In this document: piece by piece, positions 27,914 through 36,163 of the stretch
Position numbering within the stretch: position 1 is the first letter of the stretch
How the letters are laid out: every line of letters begins with the position of its first letter
Source: Fodinisporobacter ferrooxydans
Lineage (GTDB): Bacteria; Bacillota; Bacilli; Tumebacillales; MYW30-H2
Direction: 5' to 3'
DNA: 64,000 nt
Assembly (NCBI RefSeq): GCF_022818495.1
Contig: NZ_CP089291.1
Span: 186,001-250,000, forward strand
The notes under the pieces: model-generated
Told to the model about the DNA's origin: nothing
What the model saw: the letters and a program-made list of their open reading frames with translations, nothing else
Databases searched by the model: none
Made by a program: the position numbers and the translations under genes

Positions 27914-28423
27914 GTGATTAAAGTGAGTTGGATTGTTTTTATTTATAAGGTTCCTTCAACTCCTACAAAATACCGGGCTTATATATGGAGAGAACTTAAA
28001 AAGCTGGGTGCTTTATACTTACAGGATGGCGTTTGCATCCTGCCGAATAAGGATGACGTGTATTTATTTATAGATACATTATCCGATAAAGTGAATACAT
28101 TTGGCGGTCAAGAATTCACATTTCTTTCCACAACATTTTTCAAAGAAAAAGAAGAACAAATGATTCAACAATTTAATGATGCCAGAAATGCTGAATACAC
28201 AGAACTCATGCGTTCGTTATTGGAATTTCAAGAGAATTTTAACGAAAAGGAAGAATGGGAGTTTAGCGAAATCCAACAAAAGAAAATTAGAGAAGAATTT
28301 CAAAAGCTTCTCCGACAGTTTCAAATCATAGAAGCAAGGGACTATTTTGAAGCAGATCAAGGAAGAAAGGTGCGGTTCCTGATCGATACATGTAGAAAAA
28401 TATTGACACAAACACAGTTATAG
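27914..28423 (+). CDS. ChrB N-terminal-domain protein
   Basis: A 169-residue protein (166 if GTG at 27923 is the start) matching the N-terminal domain of ChrB: SWIVFIYKVPSTPTKYRAYIWRELKKLGALYLQDGVCILP, shown here in two overlapping parts as WIVFIYKVPSTPTKYR and RELKKLGALYLQDGVCILP. ChrB proteins usually carry this domain and a C-terminal domain in one chain; here they are two genes. ChrB has been reported as a chromate-responsive regulator of chr genes in some proteobacteria. No ChrA transporter is present, so the signal here is unknown. The TAG stop lies exactly at the insertion site of MITE copy B. Confidence 0.8.
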   Translation: MIKVSWIVFIYKVPSTPTKYRAYIWRELKKLGALYLQDGVCILPNKDDVYLFIDTLSDKVNTFGGQEFTFLSTTFFKEKEEQMIQQFNDARNAEYTELMRSLLEFQENFNEKEEWEFSEIQQKKIREEFQKLLRQFQIIEARDYFEADQGRKVRFLIDTCRKILTQTQL

Positions 28424-28577
28424 TGTGTGTTCAAAAAGTGGTTAAGTAAGACACAAGGAGTGCGAAGCCGAAGCACGAAATGGCGACGGAGTGTACGTGT
28501 TTGGTACATGAGTAAGCCTTTTTGGGATTCGGCAAAGCAATCCGCCGTGGAGTTTTGACTACTTTTTGAACATCCTC
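28423..28577. mobile_element. MITE-like element, full-length copy B
   Basis: A 155-bp non-autonomous element with imperfect terminal inverted repeats (GTGTGTGTTCAAAAAGTGGT and ACTACTTTTTGAACATCCTC) and TTATA target duplications at 28418-28422 and 28578-28582. It is about 97% identical to copy C in inverse orientation. There is no coding capacity. Insertion left the ChrB-N stop codon (TAG) unchanged, since the target is TTATAG on both sides. Confidence 0.9.
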
Positions 28578-28614
28578 TTATAGTAAATTTCTCAACAGAA
28601 AAGGAGCCTATCTT

Positions 28615-29055
28615 ATGAAATGGGTTACAAGAGAACATGCGAATGTGGAAAGAGTTGTATGTCCATGGTTAATTCAACGTTTTATTGATCCAAATGCAGA
28701 ATTTCTTTTTGTACCCGGAGATACAAACCCAAACTTACTAACCGATGTAATTCCATTTGATATGAAAGGCGTTGAACTAGGTCATCATAATGGCAGATGC
28801 AGTTTTGAATCGTTTTTATTGAAATATCATTTAGAAAGTGATCCGGCTCTTGTATTGTTAGGCTCTATTATTCATGGCGCTGATATACCCATCGATATTG
28901 ATATTACTCCCGAATCTGCAGGATTGCGTGCAATTGCTTTTGGTTTCCATTACATGGGCGTTGATGATCACGAAAAAATCAAATTGCAAACACCAATGTA
29001 CGATGCCCTTTATGCTTGGTGTCAACGTAAGGTTGGTACATTAAGCGATAAATGA
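28615..29055 (+). CDS. ChrB C-terminal-domain protein
   Basis: A 146-residue soluble protein matching the chromate-resistance ChrB C-terminal family: MKWVTREHANVERVVCPWLI, RFIDPNAEFLFVP, IPFDMKGVELGHHNGRCSFE and IIHGADI. Conserved Cys/His residues (CPWLI, GHHNGRC, HGAD) could bind a metal or oxyanion, but no catalytic role is established. It has its own AAAGGAG ribosome-binding site, 8 bases before the ATG. It follows the ChrB-N gene after 191 bp, most of it the MITE, and is convergent with the second ABC operon. Confidence 0.85.
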   Translation: MKWVTREHANVERVVCPWLIQRFIDPNAEFLFVPGDTNPNLLTDVIPFDMKGVELGHHNGRCSFESFLLKYHLESDPALVLLGSIIHGADIPIDIDITPESAGLRAIAFGFHYMGVDDHEKIKLQTPMYDALYAWCQRKVGTLSDK

Positions 29056-29095
29056 TTGATTCTAAAAAATTGGTTTCAAAAGATAAAGAACAAAA

Positions 29096-29130
29096 CAAAG
29101 AGGCTGTCCATTTGGAACAGCCCTGTTTCA
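29096..29130 (-). terminator. terminator between chrB-C and the second ABC operon
   Basis: GGCTGTCC (29102-29109) pairs with GGAACAGCC (29114-29122). T-rich sequence follows on the minus strand, so it probably ends the minus-strand operon and may also serve the ChrB transcript. Confidence 0.65.
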
Positions 29131-29167
29131 TTGCATCATCCATCATGAAAGGAAAACAGTTTGTGAA

Positions 29168-29368
29168 TTACTTCTTGATTTTTAGTTTTAACTGATGTTC
29201 CACCGAGATCCAAAGTGAAACAATAAGACCAACCCAAATCACATATGCAGCAATATGTACCATATGAATGGAAGATAGAAGAAATGCTAAAATTAATGAC
29301 AACAACACAACAGATACTAAACGACTGTCATCTACAAGTAATCCCCAGAGAATTTTTAATGCATTCAT
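29168..29368 (-). CDS. small membrane protein, COG4280-associated
   Basis: A 66-residue protein with two membrane segments (about 16-32 and 36-56). Its ATG follows the stop of the COG4280-like gene without a gap (TAA ATG), so it is translated as part of the same unit. Its conserved beginning MNALKILWGLLVDDSRL resembles small proteins found after COG4280 genes (recall, not searched). It is probably an accessory subunit; function unknown. Confidence 0.75.
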   Translation of the reverse strand: MNALKILWGLLVDDSRLVSVVLLSLILAFLLSSIHMVHIAAYVIWVGLIVSLWISVEHQLKLKIKK

Positions 29369-30163
29369 TTAATTCACCCCAATCGATATAGAATTGGATT
29401 GACTGGACGTGTTAAGTTGGCGTTTGCAATGTGCAACCTCAATCCAGGAAAACAGACATAGCGTTGCTGCCATATAGAGTATCGAAACATCCTTCTGAGG
29501 CCAGGATACTCCAAGTCCTTCACCGATCCAAAAGGCGCCAAAACTGGTCAACATGACACCGACAATGAATTTCATTGTATTTTCCGGAATTTTTGTCAAT
29601 GGACCACGTAAAGCGATTCCCAATCCAATCACTACAACTACAGCAAGAATGCCGCCAAGAATACTTGATTGGATCGATTTGGCACTAAGTCCAAACGTGA
29701 TTACAATAAAGATTGCTTCAAGACCTTCCAGAAACGTTCCACTGAAAGTGGTTGTAAAAGCAAACCGATCAATGGCAGGCGAAACGATACCTGCTTTGCG
29801 TTGTCTTTCCACTTCTTCTTGAAAGCTTTCTTCTTCATTATGCAGGGCTTTCAAACCGGAATATCGCAATATTGCCTTGCGCAACCATCGAATACCGAAC
29901 AAAAGCATAAGCAGACCTATTAAAGCTTGCACCCAAAAGACTTGAACGGTCGTTGTAAGCGGAGTCCCAATCACTGCAACTAAAATACTAAGAATGGCAA
30001 CCGCTGATAGCGCACCGAGTAATGAACTCTTCCAGCCTCGAATGGCTCCAACTGCCAATATAATCGTTAATGCCTCAACAAATTCAACTGCAGTTCCCAA
30101 AAAACTTGCACCTATCGCATATACATTCACTTCGTAAATCTTCCTTTCTATTAAAAAGTACAC
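29369..30163 (-). CDS. COG4280-type polytopic membrane protein
   Basis: A membrane protein of about 253-264 residues with seven or eight helices in two related halves. Each half carries an acidic helix motif, TAVEFVEALTI and SGTFLEGLEAIFI, reminiscent of Ftr1-type iron permeases but without a clear REXXE. It belongs to an uncharacterised membrane family. Either GTG at 30163 (AGGAATGATGA upstream) or GTG at 30130 (AAGGAAG upstream) can start it; the second begins at the conserved first helix. It lies 18 bp after the ATPase of cassette 2, so it probably works with that importer or in metal handling. Confidence 0.8.
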   Translation of the reverse strand: MYFLIERKIYEVNVYAIGASFLGTAVEFVEALTIILAVGAIRGWKSSLLGALSAVAILSILVAVIGTPLTTTVQVFWVQALIGLLMLLFGIRWLRKAILRYSGLKALHNEEESFQEEVERQRKAGIVSPAIDRFAFTTTFSGTFLEGLEAIFIVITFGLSAKSIQSSILGGILAVVVVIGLGIALRGPLTKIPENTMKFIVGVMLTSFGAFWIGEGLGVSWPQKDVSILYMAATLCLFSWIEVAHCKRQLNTSSQSNSISIGVN

Positions 30164-30181
30164 TCATCATTCCTACCGTAA

Positions 30182-31273
30182 TTAACTCGCAGCCATTGCA
30201 AATGTATTTGTTTCGGCAACTTCTCTACAACGCTCGACAGGGAGCCACATATTCACCTTCGCACCCATTGAACGCTCTTCACTATTCCAAACTTCGATCT
30301 CAAATTTCCCCTCTACATCGACACGGTATTGCCACGTGATTCCATGGAAAGCCCTTTGAACAATCGTACCGTGTAAACAAGTTCCCTTCCCGTCTGCAGG
30401 TAAAGATGGAAGAATTGTAATATCACTTGGACGAATCATTAGTGTAGCAATATCTCCTACAGATGCATTCGAAACTGCTTGAACGCTTACCCCCAAGTAT
30501 TCCAACACAATCGACTGGCCCGACTTTTGAACCACTTTTCCACGAAGCAAATTCGATGCGCCAACAAATTTTGCTGCAAATGTAGTTGCTGGAGAATGGT
30601 AGAGTTGTGTTGGTGAACCCTCTTGCTCGATATTCCCTTGATTTAACAGAACAACGTGATCAGCCATGCTTAGCGCCTCTACCTGATCGTGTGTTACGTA
30701 AATGGTAGTAGTACCTGCTTTTCGTATCAAACCTAATAAGTCCCAACGCATTTGTTCGCGTAATTTAGCATCAAGACTTGACAGAGGTTCATCCATCAAC
30801 ATCAAGGTTGGGCGCGGAGCAAGAGCGCGTGCGATCGCCACGCGTTGCTTTTGTCCACCAGATAGTTGATGAGGGAACTGATCCCGGTAATTTGCCATTT
30901 GTACCAATTCCAGCACTTCTAACACACGTGCCTTCATTTGATCTCGAGAAAGCTTTTTTAACTTAAGACCAAACGCAACGTTGTCAAACACGCTAAGATG
31001 CGGCCAAAGTGCAAAATCCTGAAATACCATTCCAACATTCCTTTGTTCAGGGGGCAGCATAAACCCAGGCGCGGACCAGATCGCATCACCTACCTGAATC
31101 GATCCCTCATCGATGTCAGCCAATCCGGCCAAAGCATTGAGCAACGTAGTCTTTCCGCAGCCTGATGGACCAAGCAAAGCAACAAATTGTCCATCCTCTA
31201 TATTTAGGGATATCTTCTTTAGTACCTGCTTGTTACCGAATCGTTTTACCACGTCTTTCAACTCTATATACAC
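30182..31273 (-). CDS. ABC transporter ATP-binding protein, cassette 2
   Basis: An ATPase of 363 residues with Walker A GPSGCGKTT, signature LSGGQKQRVA, Walker B LMLMDEPLSSLD, switch HDQVEA and a C-terminal TOBE domain. It starts with GTG preceded by GAGGTGA. It is paralogous to the ATPase at 23430-24494 but clearly diverged, so the two cassettes are not a recent duplication. It sits downstream of a double permease and binding protein and upstream of the COG4280 gene. Confidence 0.94.
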   Translation of the reverse strand: MYIELKDVVKRFGNKQVLKKISLNIEDGQFVALLGPSGCGKTTLLNALAGLADIDEGSIQVGDAIWSAPGFMLPPEQRNVGMVFQDFALWPHLSVFDNVAFGLKLKKLSRDQMKARVLEVLELVQMANYRDQFPHQLSGGQKQRVAIARALAPRPTLMLMDEPLSSLDAKLREQMRWDLLGLIRKAGTTTIYVTHDQVEALSMADHVVLLNQGNIEQEGSPTQLYHSPATTFAAKFVGASNLLRGKVVQKSGQSIVLEYLGVSVQAVSNASVGDIATLMIRPSDITILPSLPADGKGTCLHGTIVQRAFHGITWQYRVDVEGKFEIEVWNSEERSMGAKVNMWLPVERCREVAETNTFAMAAS

Positions 31274-31319
31274 AACTCATTCACCTCATTTTAAAAAGAG
31301 AGCTTTGTGAAACTCATTA

Positions 31320-33113
31320 TTATACAGGAAGCAGCACTTCAGTTTCAGGAGATTTGATTTCCATGTTTTGCTTTCTCTGCTTTGTTATTTTTCTGTGTTC
31401 CAACCTGCTAACGAAATATTGACCGAGTAGAAATGAACCAAACACAAAGACCAAGCCAAGCATGGTCAATGCAGCACCTTGCTCCCATTCAAATGCGTTA
31501 AACTTCGAAGCGATTACGACAGAAAATGGCGGTTCACCTGCTGGATATAGCAAAGAAGACGCAGGCAATTCAAACATAGTTCCGGTAAAAGCCAAAAAGA
31601 AGGTCGATACAGTAGTTGCACTTACGAGTGGAAACACAATACTCCATAAAATCTTTCCGCTTTTTGCTCCCAGTACTTGAGCTGCTTTCATAAGATTTGG
31701 TGACAGCTGACTCATTGCCCCAACTTGTAAACGAATGGAATAGGGCAGAGATCCGGCTATGTATGCCATAGCCAAACAAGCGGAAGTACTATACAGTACA
31801 AGATGTATGGGAACCAGCCATTTCGCGTTCCAGGCAAAAATAAATCCGGCTGCCAATACGACTCCTGGAACTGCGATCGTAGACATAGTAACCATATTTA
31901 AAATCCGTGTTGCAAATGATTTTCGAAATACCATCTTATATGCAAAAAACAATCCGATTCCCATTGTGAATACAGCTGCAATCAGTGAATACGTGAAAGA
32001 TCTGGAGATTGCCTGAATACCGTCACTCCCATTTTTGATAACGTCAATGTATCCTTGAAAGCTCCAATTTGATACACCAATTCCACCTGCATCTGATTTC
32101 AGTAGGGATTCCAAAAAGGTTGCACCGATTGGTAAAATCAATGCGACTGTTGTCAGGGATAAACCAATCCAAGAAAGAATAGGTACACGTGCAGCAGGCA
32201 AAGAGCTTCCTTTTGAGCCCGTAGAAACTGTTACATATGTTTTTCGATTCATCCACAACATTTGTAGCCATAAAGCGCCGCCTGTAACAAGGATTAAAAG
32301 CAGTGACAGACTGGCAGCCGCAGTATAGTTGACTGGAGCTTCATTTAATGCAGAATAAATTTGATACGAAATAAGCGGGATGTGCATTTGGGGTGCAATG
32401 GCCGCTGCAAAACCAAAATCTCCAAATCCCTCCGCAAAAGCAATGGAAGCACCTGCTAACAACGCTGGCGTAAGTAATGGCAATACGATTTTCCATACTA
32501 TTTGTTGACGACTTGCCCCCAACAACCTGCCGGCATTTACAAATTCAATGCCCATGTTCCGAATGGCTGGCTCCATGGCCATATGGACAAATGGGAAATA
32601 TCGTAAAGCCATTGTAAAAATCAATCCATAGCGTGTGAAAAACCAAGCAGACCATCCGTTTGGCAAACCAAATGCCTGTGCAAAAATACCGCCATCTTGC
32701 ATCAGGATCATCCATCCTTCTGCAATTACGTAAGAGGGAGCAAAGAAAATAGTCCAAACCGACACATTCAGCATATTTCTAGTCATTTTCGCAGCTTTTA
32801 CTGAGCCAAATGCAGTGATTGTACCGATCATGGCCGCCAATATCGCTGCCGTAATACCAATTCCTAATGAATTCAATACCGCCATATAATTCCCTTTGTC
32901 TGCAAAAACCTGAACAAGCGGTTGTATCGATGGCAAGAAACTCATCGTTGAATCGAAAATATGCGGAAAAACGATTTGCAACAACAAAGCTGCCAATGGA
33001 TAGACAATCAGAATAAACAGAACGAGAAGGCTAGAAGCCGCACTAGCCCCTCCCCGCAACTGCTCCAGCCGCTTACTGGGTAATATTTGCATGGAACCAT
33101 TGTTTAATGGCAT
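31320..33113 (-). CDS. ABC transporter double permease, cassette 2
   Basis: A fused permease of about 597 residues with two transport domains and around 12 membrane segments. EAA-like loops are seen as NAGRLLGASRQQIVWKIVLP and KAAQVLGAKSGKILWSIVFP. ATG at 33113 has AGG six bases upstream; the gene overlaps the binding-protein stop codon. The family handles Fe(III), phosphonate or similar small anions. Confidence 0.92.
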   Translation of the reverse strand: MPLNNGSMQILPSKRLEQLRGGASAASSLLVLFILIVYPLAALLLQIVFPHIFDSTMSFLPSIQPLVQVFADKGNYMAVLNSLGIGITAAILAAMIGTITAFGSVKAAKMTRNMLNVSVWTIFFAPSYVIAEGWMILMQDGGIFAQAFGLPNGWSAWFFTRYGLIFTMALRYFPFVHMAMEPAIRNMGIEFVNAGRLLGASRQQIVWKIVLPLLTPALLAGASIAFAEGFGDFGFAAAIAPQMHIPLISYQIYSALNEAPVNYTAAASLSLLLILVTGGALWLQMLWMNRKTYVTVSTGSKGSSLPAARVPILSWIGLSLTTVALILPIGATFLESLLKSDAGGIGVSNWSFQGYIDVIKNGSDGIQAISRSFTYSLIAAVFTMGIGLFFAYKMVFRKSFATRILNMVTMSTIAVPGVVLAAGFIFAWNAKWLVPIHLVLYSTSACLAMAYIAGSLPYSIRLQVGAMSQLSPNLMKAAQVLGAKSGKILWSIVFPLVSATTVSTFFLAFTGTMFELPASSLLYPAGEPPFSVVIASKFNAFEWEQGAALTMLGLVFVFGSFLLGQYFVSRLEHRKITKQRKQNMEIKSPETEVLLPV

Positions 33114-34167
33114 TTTCATCCTGTGCGGCTTTTACAGGATCTACCGGAACCCATTTAATTCCCGATTGTTGTCTCGCGGAATTAGGCTGAACCCCCTTAA
33201 TTACAGGATTAAAGTAGGAATCTCCACCACCATTTTTTGGATCCAACATCACCTGTTGACCTTCTTTTGATAAAACGAATTCGACAAACTTCTTGGCAGC
33301 ATCCATGTTGGGCGCATTTTTATCGATTGCTATAACTCCAGGAAGTGATGATACGCCTGAGGTTGGATATACAATTTGTATCGGATCTCCCTTTTGTTTT
33401 GCCGAAGTAAGTGCAGAATCCTGAATCATTACAGCCTTCACTTGGCCTGCGATCAAAGCTTTCAATGTATTATCGTTGGTTGGGAATACTTTCATTCCAT
33501 TTTTCTTGAGGGATGTAAAAAATTGTTTTCCTTGCTGAGTACCCATGCTTTGCAGCATACCTGCTACAAATGGGAAAGTGGGTCCGGAAATACTTGGGTC
33601 ATTCATGGCCACAGCATTTTTAAACTCTGGTTTAAGCAGATCACTCCAGTCTTTTGGAGCTTGAGAAGGGGATACAAGTTTCGTATTATAAGCGATTGCG
33701 GCTGCTGCAGTAATAGAAGCCGGGTAATAGGATTTGTCTGGAGAGATGATAGATTTGCCATACGCTGTATAATTCCCTACATCATTTGGAGTCCAGCCTT
33801 TCAGCAACATACCTTCGTTGTCAATACCCTGCATGGTGGAATCCCCGTCAAACCACGCTACGTCCCAATGCGGATTTGATTTTTCCGCTTCCATCTTTGC
33901 AATAATATTACCCGTAGAATCGTCAACTAGCTTTACTTTGATGCCAGTTTTTTTCTCAAACGCCTTAGCCATGGCACCATCATAACCCTGAGCAGAGTAT
34001 AGCACGAGCGTTTGTTTTGAATCATTCTTCGTACTATTGGCGGATTTTGCGGATGCCGCGTTTGCACTTGTTGCTGCGGAGTTTGTTCCACATCCTGCAA
34101 CAATGACAGTACTTCCCATGATAAGGGATATAGGTAAAATTACATTTGTGAGTTTCATACTCAACAT
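33073..34167 (-). CDS. ABC transporter substrate-binding lipoprotein, cassette 2
   Basis: A lipoprotein with lipobox IVAGC near residue 30 and a Ser/Ala-rich linker, then QTLVLYSAQGYDGAMAKAFE, WDVAWFDGDSTMQG, TSGVSSLPGVIAIDKNAPN and a C-terminal SPAPV-like closing segment. It is in the iron/phosphonate binding-protein group, but the ligand is unknown. ATG at 34167 or TTG at 34164 fits GGGAGAG; an ATG at 34179 also exists. It is the first gene of a five-gene operon ending with the COG4280 and small membrane proteins. Confidence 0.9.
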   Translation of the reverse strand: MLSMKLTNVILPISLIMGSTVIVAGCGTNSAATSANAASAKSANSTKNDSKQTLVLYSAQGYDGAMAKAFEKKTGIKVKLVDDSTGNIIAKMEAEKSNPHWDVAWFDGDSTMQGIDNEGMLLKGWTPNDVGNYTAYGKSIISPDKSYYPASITAAAAIAYNTKLVSPSQAPKDWSDLLKPEFKNAVAMNDPSISGPTFPFVAGMLQSMGTQQGKQFFTSLKKNGMKVFPTNDNTLKALIAGQVKAVMIQDSALTSAKQKGDPIQIVYPTSGVSSLPGVIAIDKNAPNMDAAKKFVEFVLSKEGQQVMLDPKNGGGDSYFNPVIKGVQPNSARQQSGIKWVPVDPVKAAQDENAIKQWFHANITQ

Positions 34168-34179
34168 GATCTCTCCCAT

Positions 34180-34551
34180 TCATTTATCTCTGTTTGTATG
34201 TATGTTTTCTACTACATGAACCTTTCATGAACCTCATGTCTCAACTATATCTCGGTTTTATTGAGAAATTATGAATTATATGTAACGATTGTTATAATTA
34301 ACTATGGTTATTATTTGATAGTGACTCATTCGAGATCGAATGACTGTAAATCAAGTACCAATATGCCAAGTTGCATAGCCAACGTTGCGTTGCTCATTGT
34401 TGTCTGATTATTTGAGTCATGCTGAAATACCCAATAGTCTAGTGCATGTTCGGCCTCAAACTTTATTTCCAGCAACGCAACAAGTATAATGATTTCTGGA
34501 ATTGGGTTATAATGGATCCATGGTTTCAAGGGACGATTCATTCTATTTTAA
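34180..34551. other. intergenic region upstream of ABC cassette 2
   Basis: It holds the promoter region of cassette 2 and then 34326-34541, where a 71-codon minus-strand frame exists without ribosome-binding site or recognisable family. I see no other feature. It leads into a series of gene remnants. Confidence 0.4.
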
Positions 34552-34701
34552 GAGGTTTTGAAATGGCTCAATGCCAACAACGCACGCGAAGCTATCGTAG
34601 CTTCAGCAGATGAAGACCCAGATACTTCGGATCTCTTTACTGAAGTTTCTCGTCAACTTGACAAGGATCTTTGGTTCCTGGAAGCGCATTTGGTGGAATA
34701 A
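34552..34701 (+). pseudogene. Dps-family ferritin-like protein, C-terminal remnant
   Basis: An open frame of 49 codons ends in NAREAIVASADED, DTSDLFTEVSRQLDKDLWF and LEAHLVE. This is the last helix and tail of Dps-type DNA-protecting mini-ferritins. The frame is closed immediately upstream by TAA and no start is available; the first two thirds of the protein, including the ferroxidase residues, are absent. A terminator follows at 34820-34847. Confidence 0.8.
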
Positions 34702-34819
34702 GTATTTTTCTCTTTTTTACGAATTCATTAATAACTAGATGCAACCTGCATCTTGCAATTCAAGTTTTAAAAAAACGGCATTAGATGGTATAAACATCTA
34801 TAGGGAAATAAGGATTTGA

Positions 34820-34850
34820 GGCTCTTCAAATTTGAATCTGAAGAGCCTTT
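34820..34850 (+). terminator. rho-independent terminator
   Basis: A perfect 9-bp stem, GGCTCTTCA (34820-34828) with TGAAGAGCC (34839-34847), is followed by TTTTCCTTT. It probably once served the Dps-like gene. Confidence 0.75.
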
Positions 34851-34895
34851 TCCTTTCGTTCCAGCGAGAGGGCAAGTTGTTATAAATGACAAAAT

Positions 34896-35201
34896 CTATT
34901 CGCCGGTAGTGTCAAAATCAACTTGTTCATATCGAATTACAATGATTCCAAGGCCTAAAAACAAAATCAATGCGCCAACAAACTCAAACCAAAACGTTTC
35001 CCGAATGGATAGAATAATCCCTATCATCGCTAATAAAAATCCAATTGGTAAAATCATTTGGTTTTTATGGAAAAACAAAACCGAATAACAAAGAAAAAAA
35101 GTATTAATTGCAACTGCAAACGAATAGGGAAGTTCTGAAAAGAATAACCAAATGAACAAAGTTCCAATAAAGCTGATAAAAAGCGGATGACTTGTCGACA
35201 T
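34896..35201 (-). CDS. small hypothetical membrane protein
   Basis: A protein of about 101 residues with three or four membrane segments and an acidic C-terminus (YEQVDFDTTGE). ATG at 35201 is chosen for its AGGAGATTGTAT ribosome-binding site; a TTG two codons earlier is also in frame. I do not recognise the family. It appears intact although it stands among gene fragments. Confidence 0.6.
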   Translation of the reverse strand: MSTSHPLFISFIGTLFIWLFFSELPYSFAVAINTFFLCYSVLFFHKNQMILPIGFLLAMIGIILSIRETFWFEFVGALILFLGLGIIVIRYEQVDFDTTGE

Positions 35202-35388
35202 ATACAATCTCCTAGAGATTTCTCGTATGTTTGCTTAAGTTCAGCTTACGTATGTGTTTTCGAAGTGTAACAAGCAATCATGCATTGAGCAAGGAATTCT
35301 CGCAATACCCGAACTCATTTTTGGTCAACCGGATTGATCGACGTCTTATTGTAGCGTATGTAGAAGAGGATGCCATTGAAGCTGCGGT

Positions 35389-35560
35389 TCATCGATTAAA
35401 ACAGCCTAAACGATCAACTGCTAACGTATTGCGCTCTTTATCATCGATAAACAACGCTTCATGCGGGCGCATTCCCAATGCGTCTGCCACCAGCAAATAA
35501 ATATCTTCTTCCGGTTTGGCCATTATTGCATAATGTGAGTTGTCGTCCCAATTCATGATC
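35389..35560 (-). pseudogene. HAD-superfamily hydrolase remnant
   Basis: A reading frame without a proper start contains AKPEEDIYLLVADALGMRP and HEALFIDDKERNTLAVDRLG, the motif III lysine and motif IV acidic (IDD) regions of HAD phosphatases of the beta-phosphoglucomutase/YihX type. The N-terminal half with the nucleophile Asp is missing and the frame ends early. A GGAGG and ATG upstream lead into another frame that stops after nine codons. Confidence 0.75.
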
Positions 35561-35783
35561 TTGGAATCAACTTTTGAATCATGTTAACACCTCCGCTGAT
35601 TAAATATGATGTGTACATTTTTTATCTTAGCGGCGGAATATTGAGGTTTTTTAAATAGTTGTCTAAAAGGGGGTAAATATTTTGTAAATTTATAACTGCG
35701 GTTATTTTCAATTATATCAATCGTCTTGGGTTTTCAAAAGCAAAGAAACCCTTGATATACAAGAGTTTCTCACGTTAATCATA

Positions 35784-35827
35784 TGGTCGGAATGACAGGA
35801 TTTGAACCTGCGACCTCTCCCCCCAAG
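35784..35827 (-). pseudogene. 3' half of a tRNA-Pro
   Basis: Minus strand: an anticodon-loop-like CTTGGGG, then GGTC, a perfect T arm (GCAGG TTCAAAT CCTGT), the acceptor strand CATTCCG, discriminator A and encoded CCA. It matches the 3' half of Bacillus-type tRNA-Pro(UGG). The D arm, the 5' acceptor strand and the matching 5' anticodon stem are absent; similarity stops around the anticodon loop, where many integrases recombine. Confidence 0.75.
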
Positions 35828-35876
35828 GTGGATTTGCAGGTAGGTTTAAATTAGATGATTTCATACATTAAATTTT

Positions 35877-36090
35877 CTAATACTTTCTTCCTTGGATGGA
35901 TGTAATATAATTGGCAATTTGCTTAGCGGACGATGTAGATTCTTCTGCCAATTTCCGAACCTCATCAGCAACAACGACAAACCCACGCCCTTGTTCGCCA
36001 GCTAGCTCGTGCTGCCCTCAATAGTGATACATGCCGGACTCGATGTTTGTCGCGATATCCGGCAGCTGTTTGCCCATAATCGAATCGTTT
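35877..36090 (-). pseudogene. methyl-accepting chemotaxis protein remnant
   Basis: Around 45 codons of the receptor signalling hairpin are recognisable ([34 protein letters not shown]) and then stop at 35877. The IEAARAG part is broken by a 1-base and a 4-base insertion. It is joined upstream to an unrelated short coding piece (DSIMGKQLPDIATNIESGM) in another frame. The product cannot be functional. Confidence 0.75.
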
Positions 36091-36163
36091 TCATTTCTCC
36101 ACCCTCTAAATTCCCGTATGCACACCATATCTATGAATTCAACAGCTAAAAAAAACCCACGAG

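Noticed and set aside
27914-29055. ChrB split caused by the MITE
   Set aside because: The upstream frame's stop codon would exist without the element (TTATAG on both sides), and ChrB-C has its own ribosome-binding site, so the split predates the insertion.
23430-34167. The two ABC cassettes as a tandem duplication
   Set aside because: Proteins of the same families differ throughout (binding proteins share little beyond fold), and gene neighbours differ, so they are diverged paralogues rather than a recent duplication.
34326-34541. 71-codon minus-strand frame upstream of ABC cassette 2
   Set aside because: No ribosome-binding site, no recognisable family and it lies in a decayed region; noted only as intergenic.
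35231-35500. 89-codon plus-strand frame
   Set aside because: It overlaps the HAD remnant, which shows real protein motifs on the other strand; no family seen in the plus frame.
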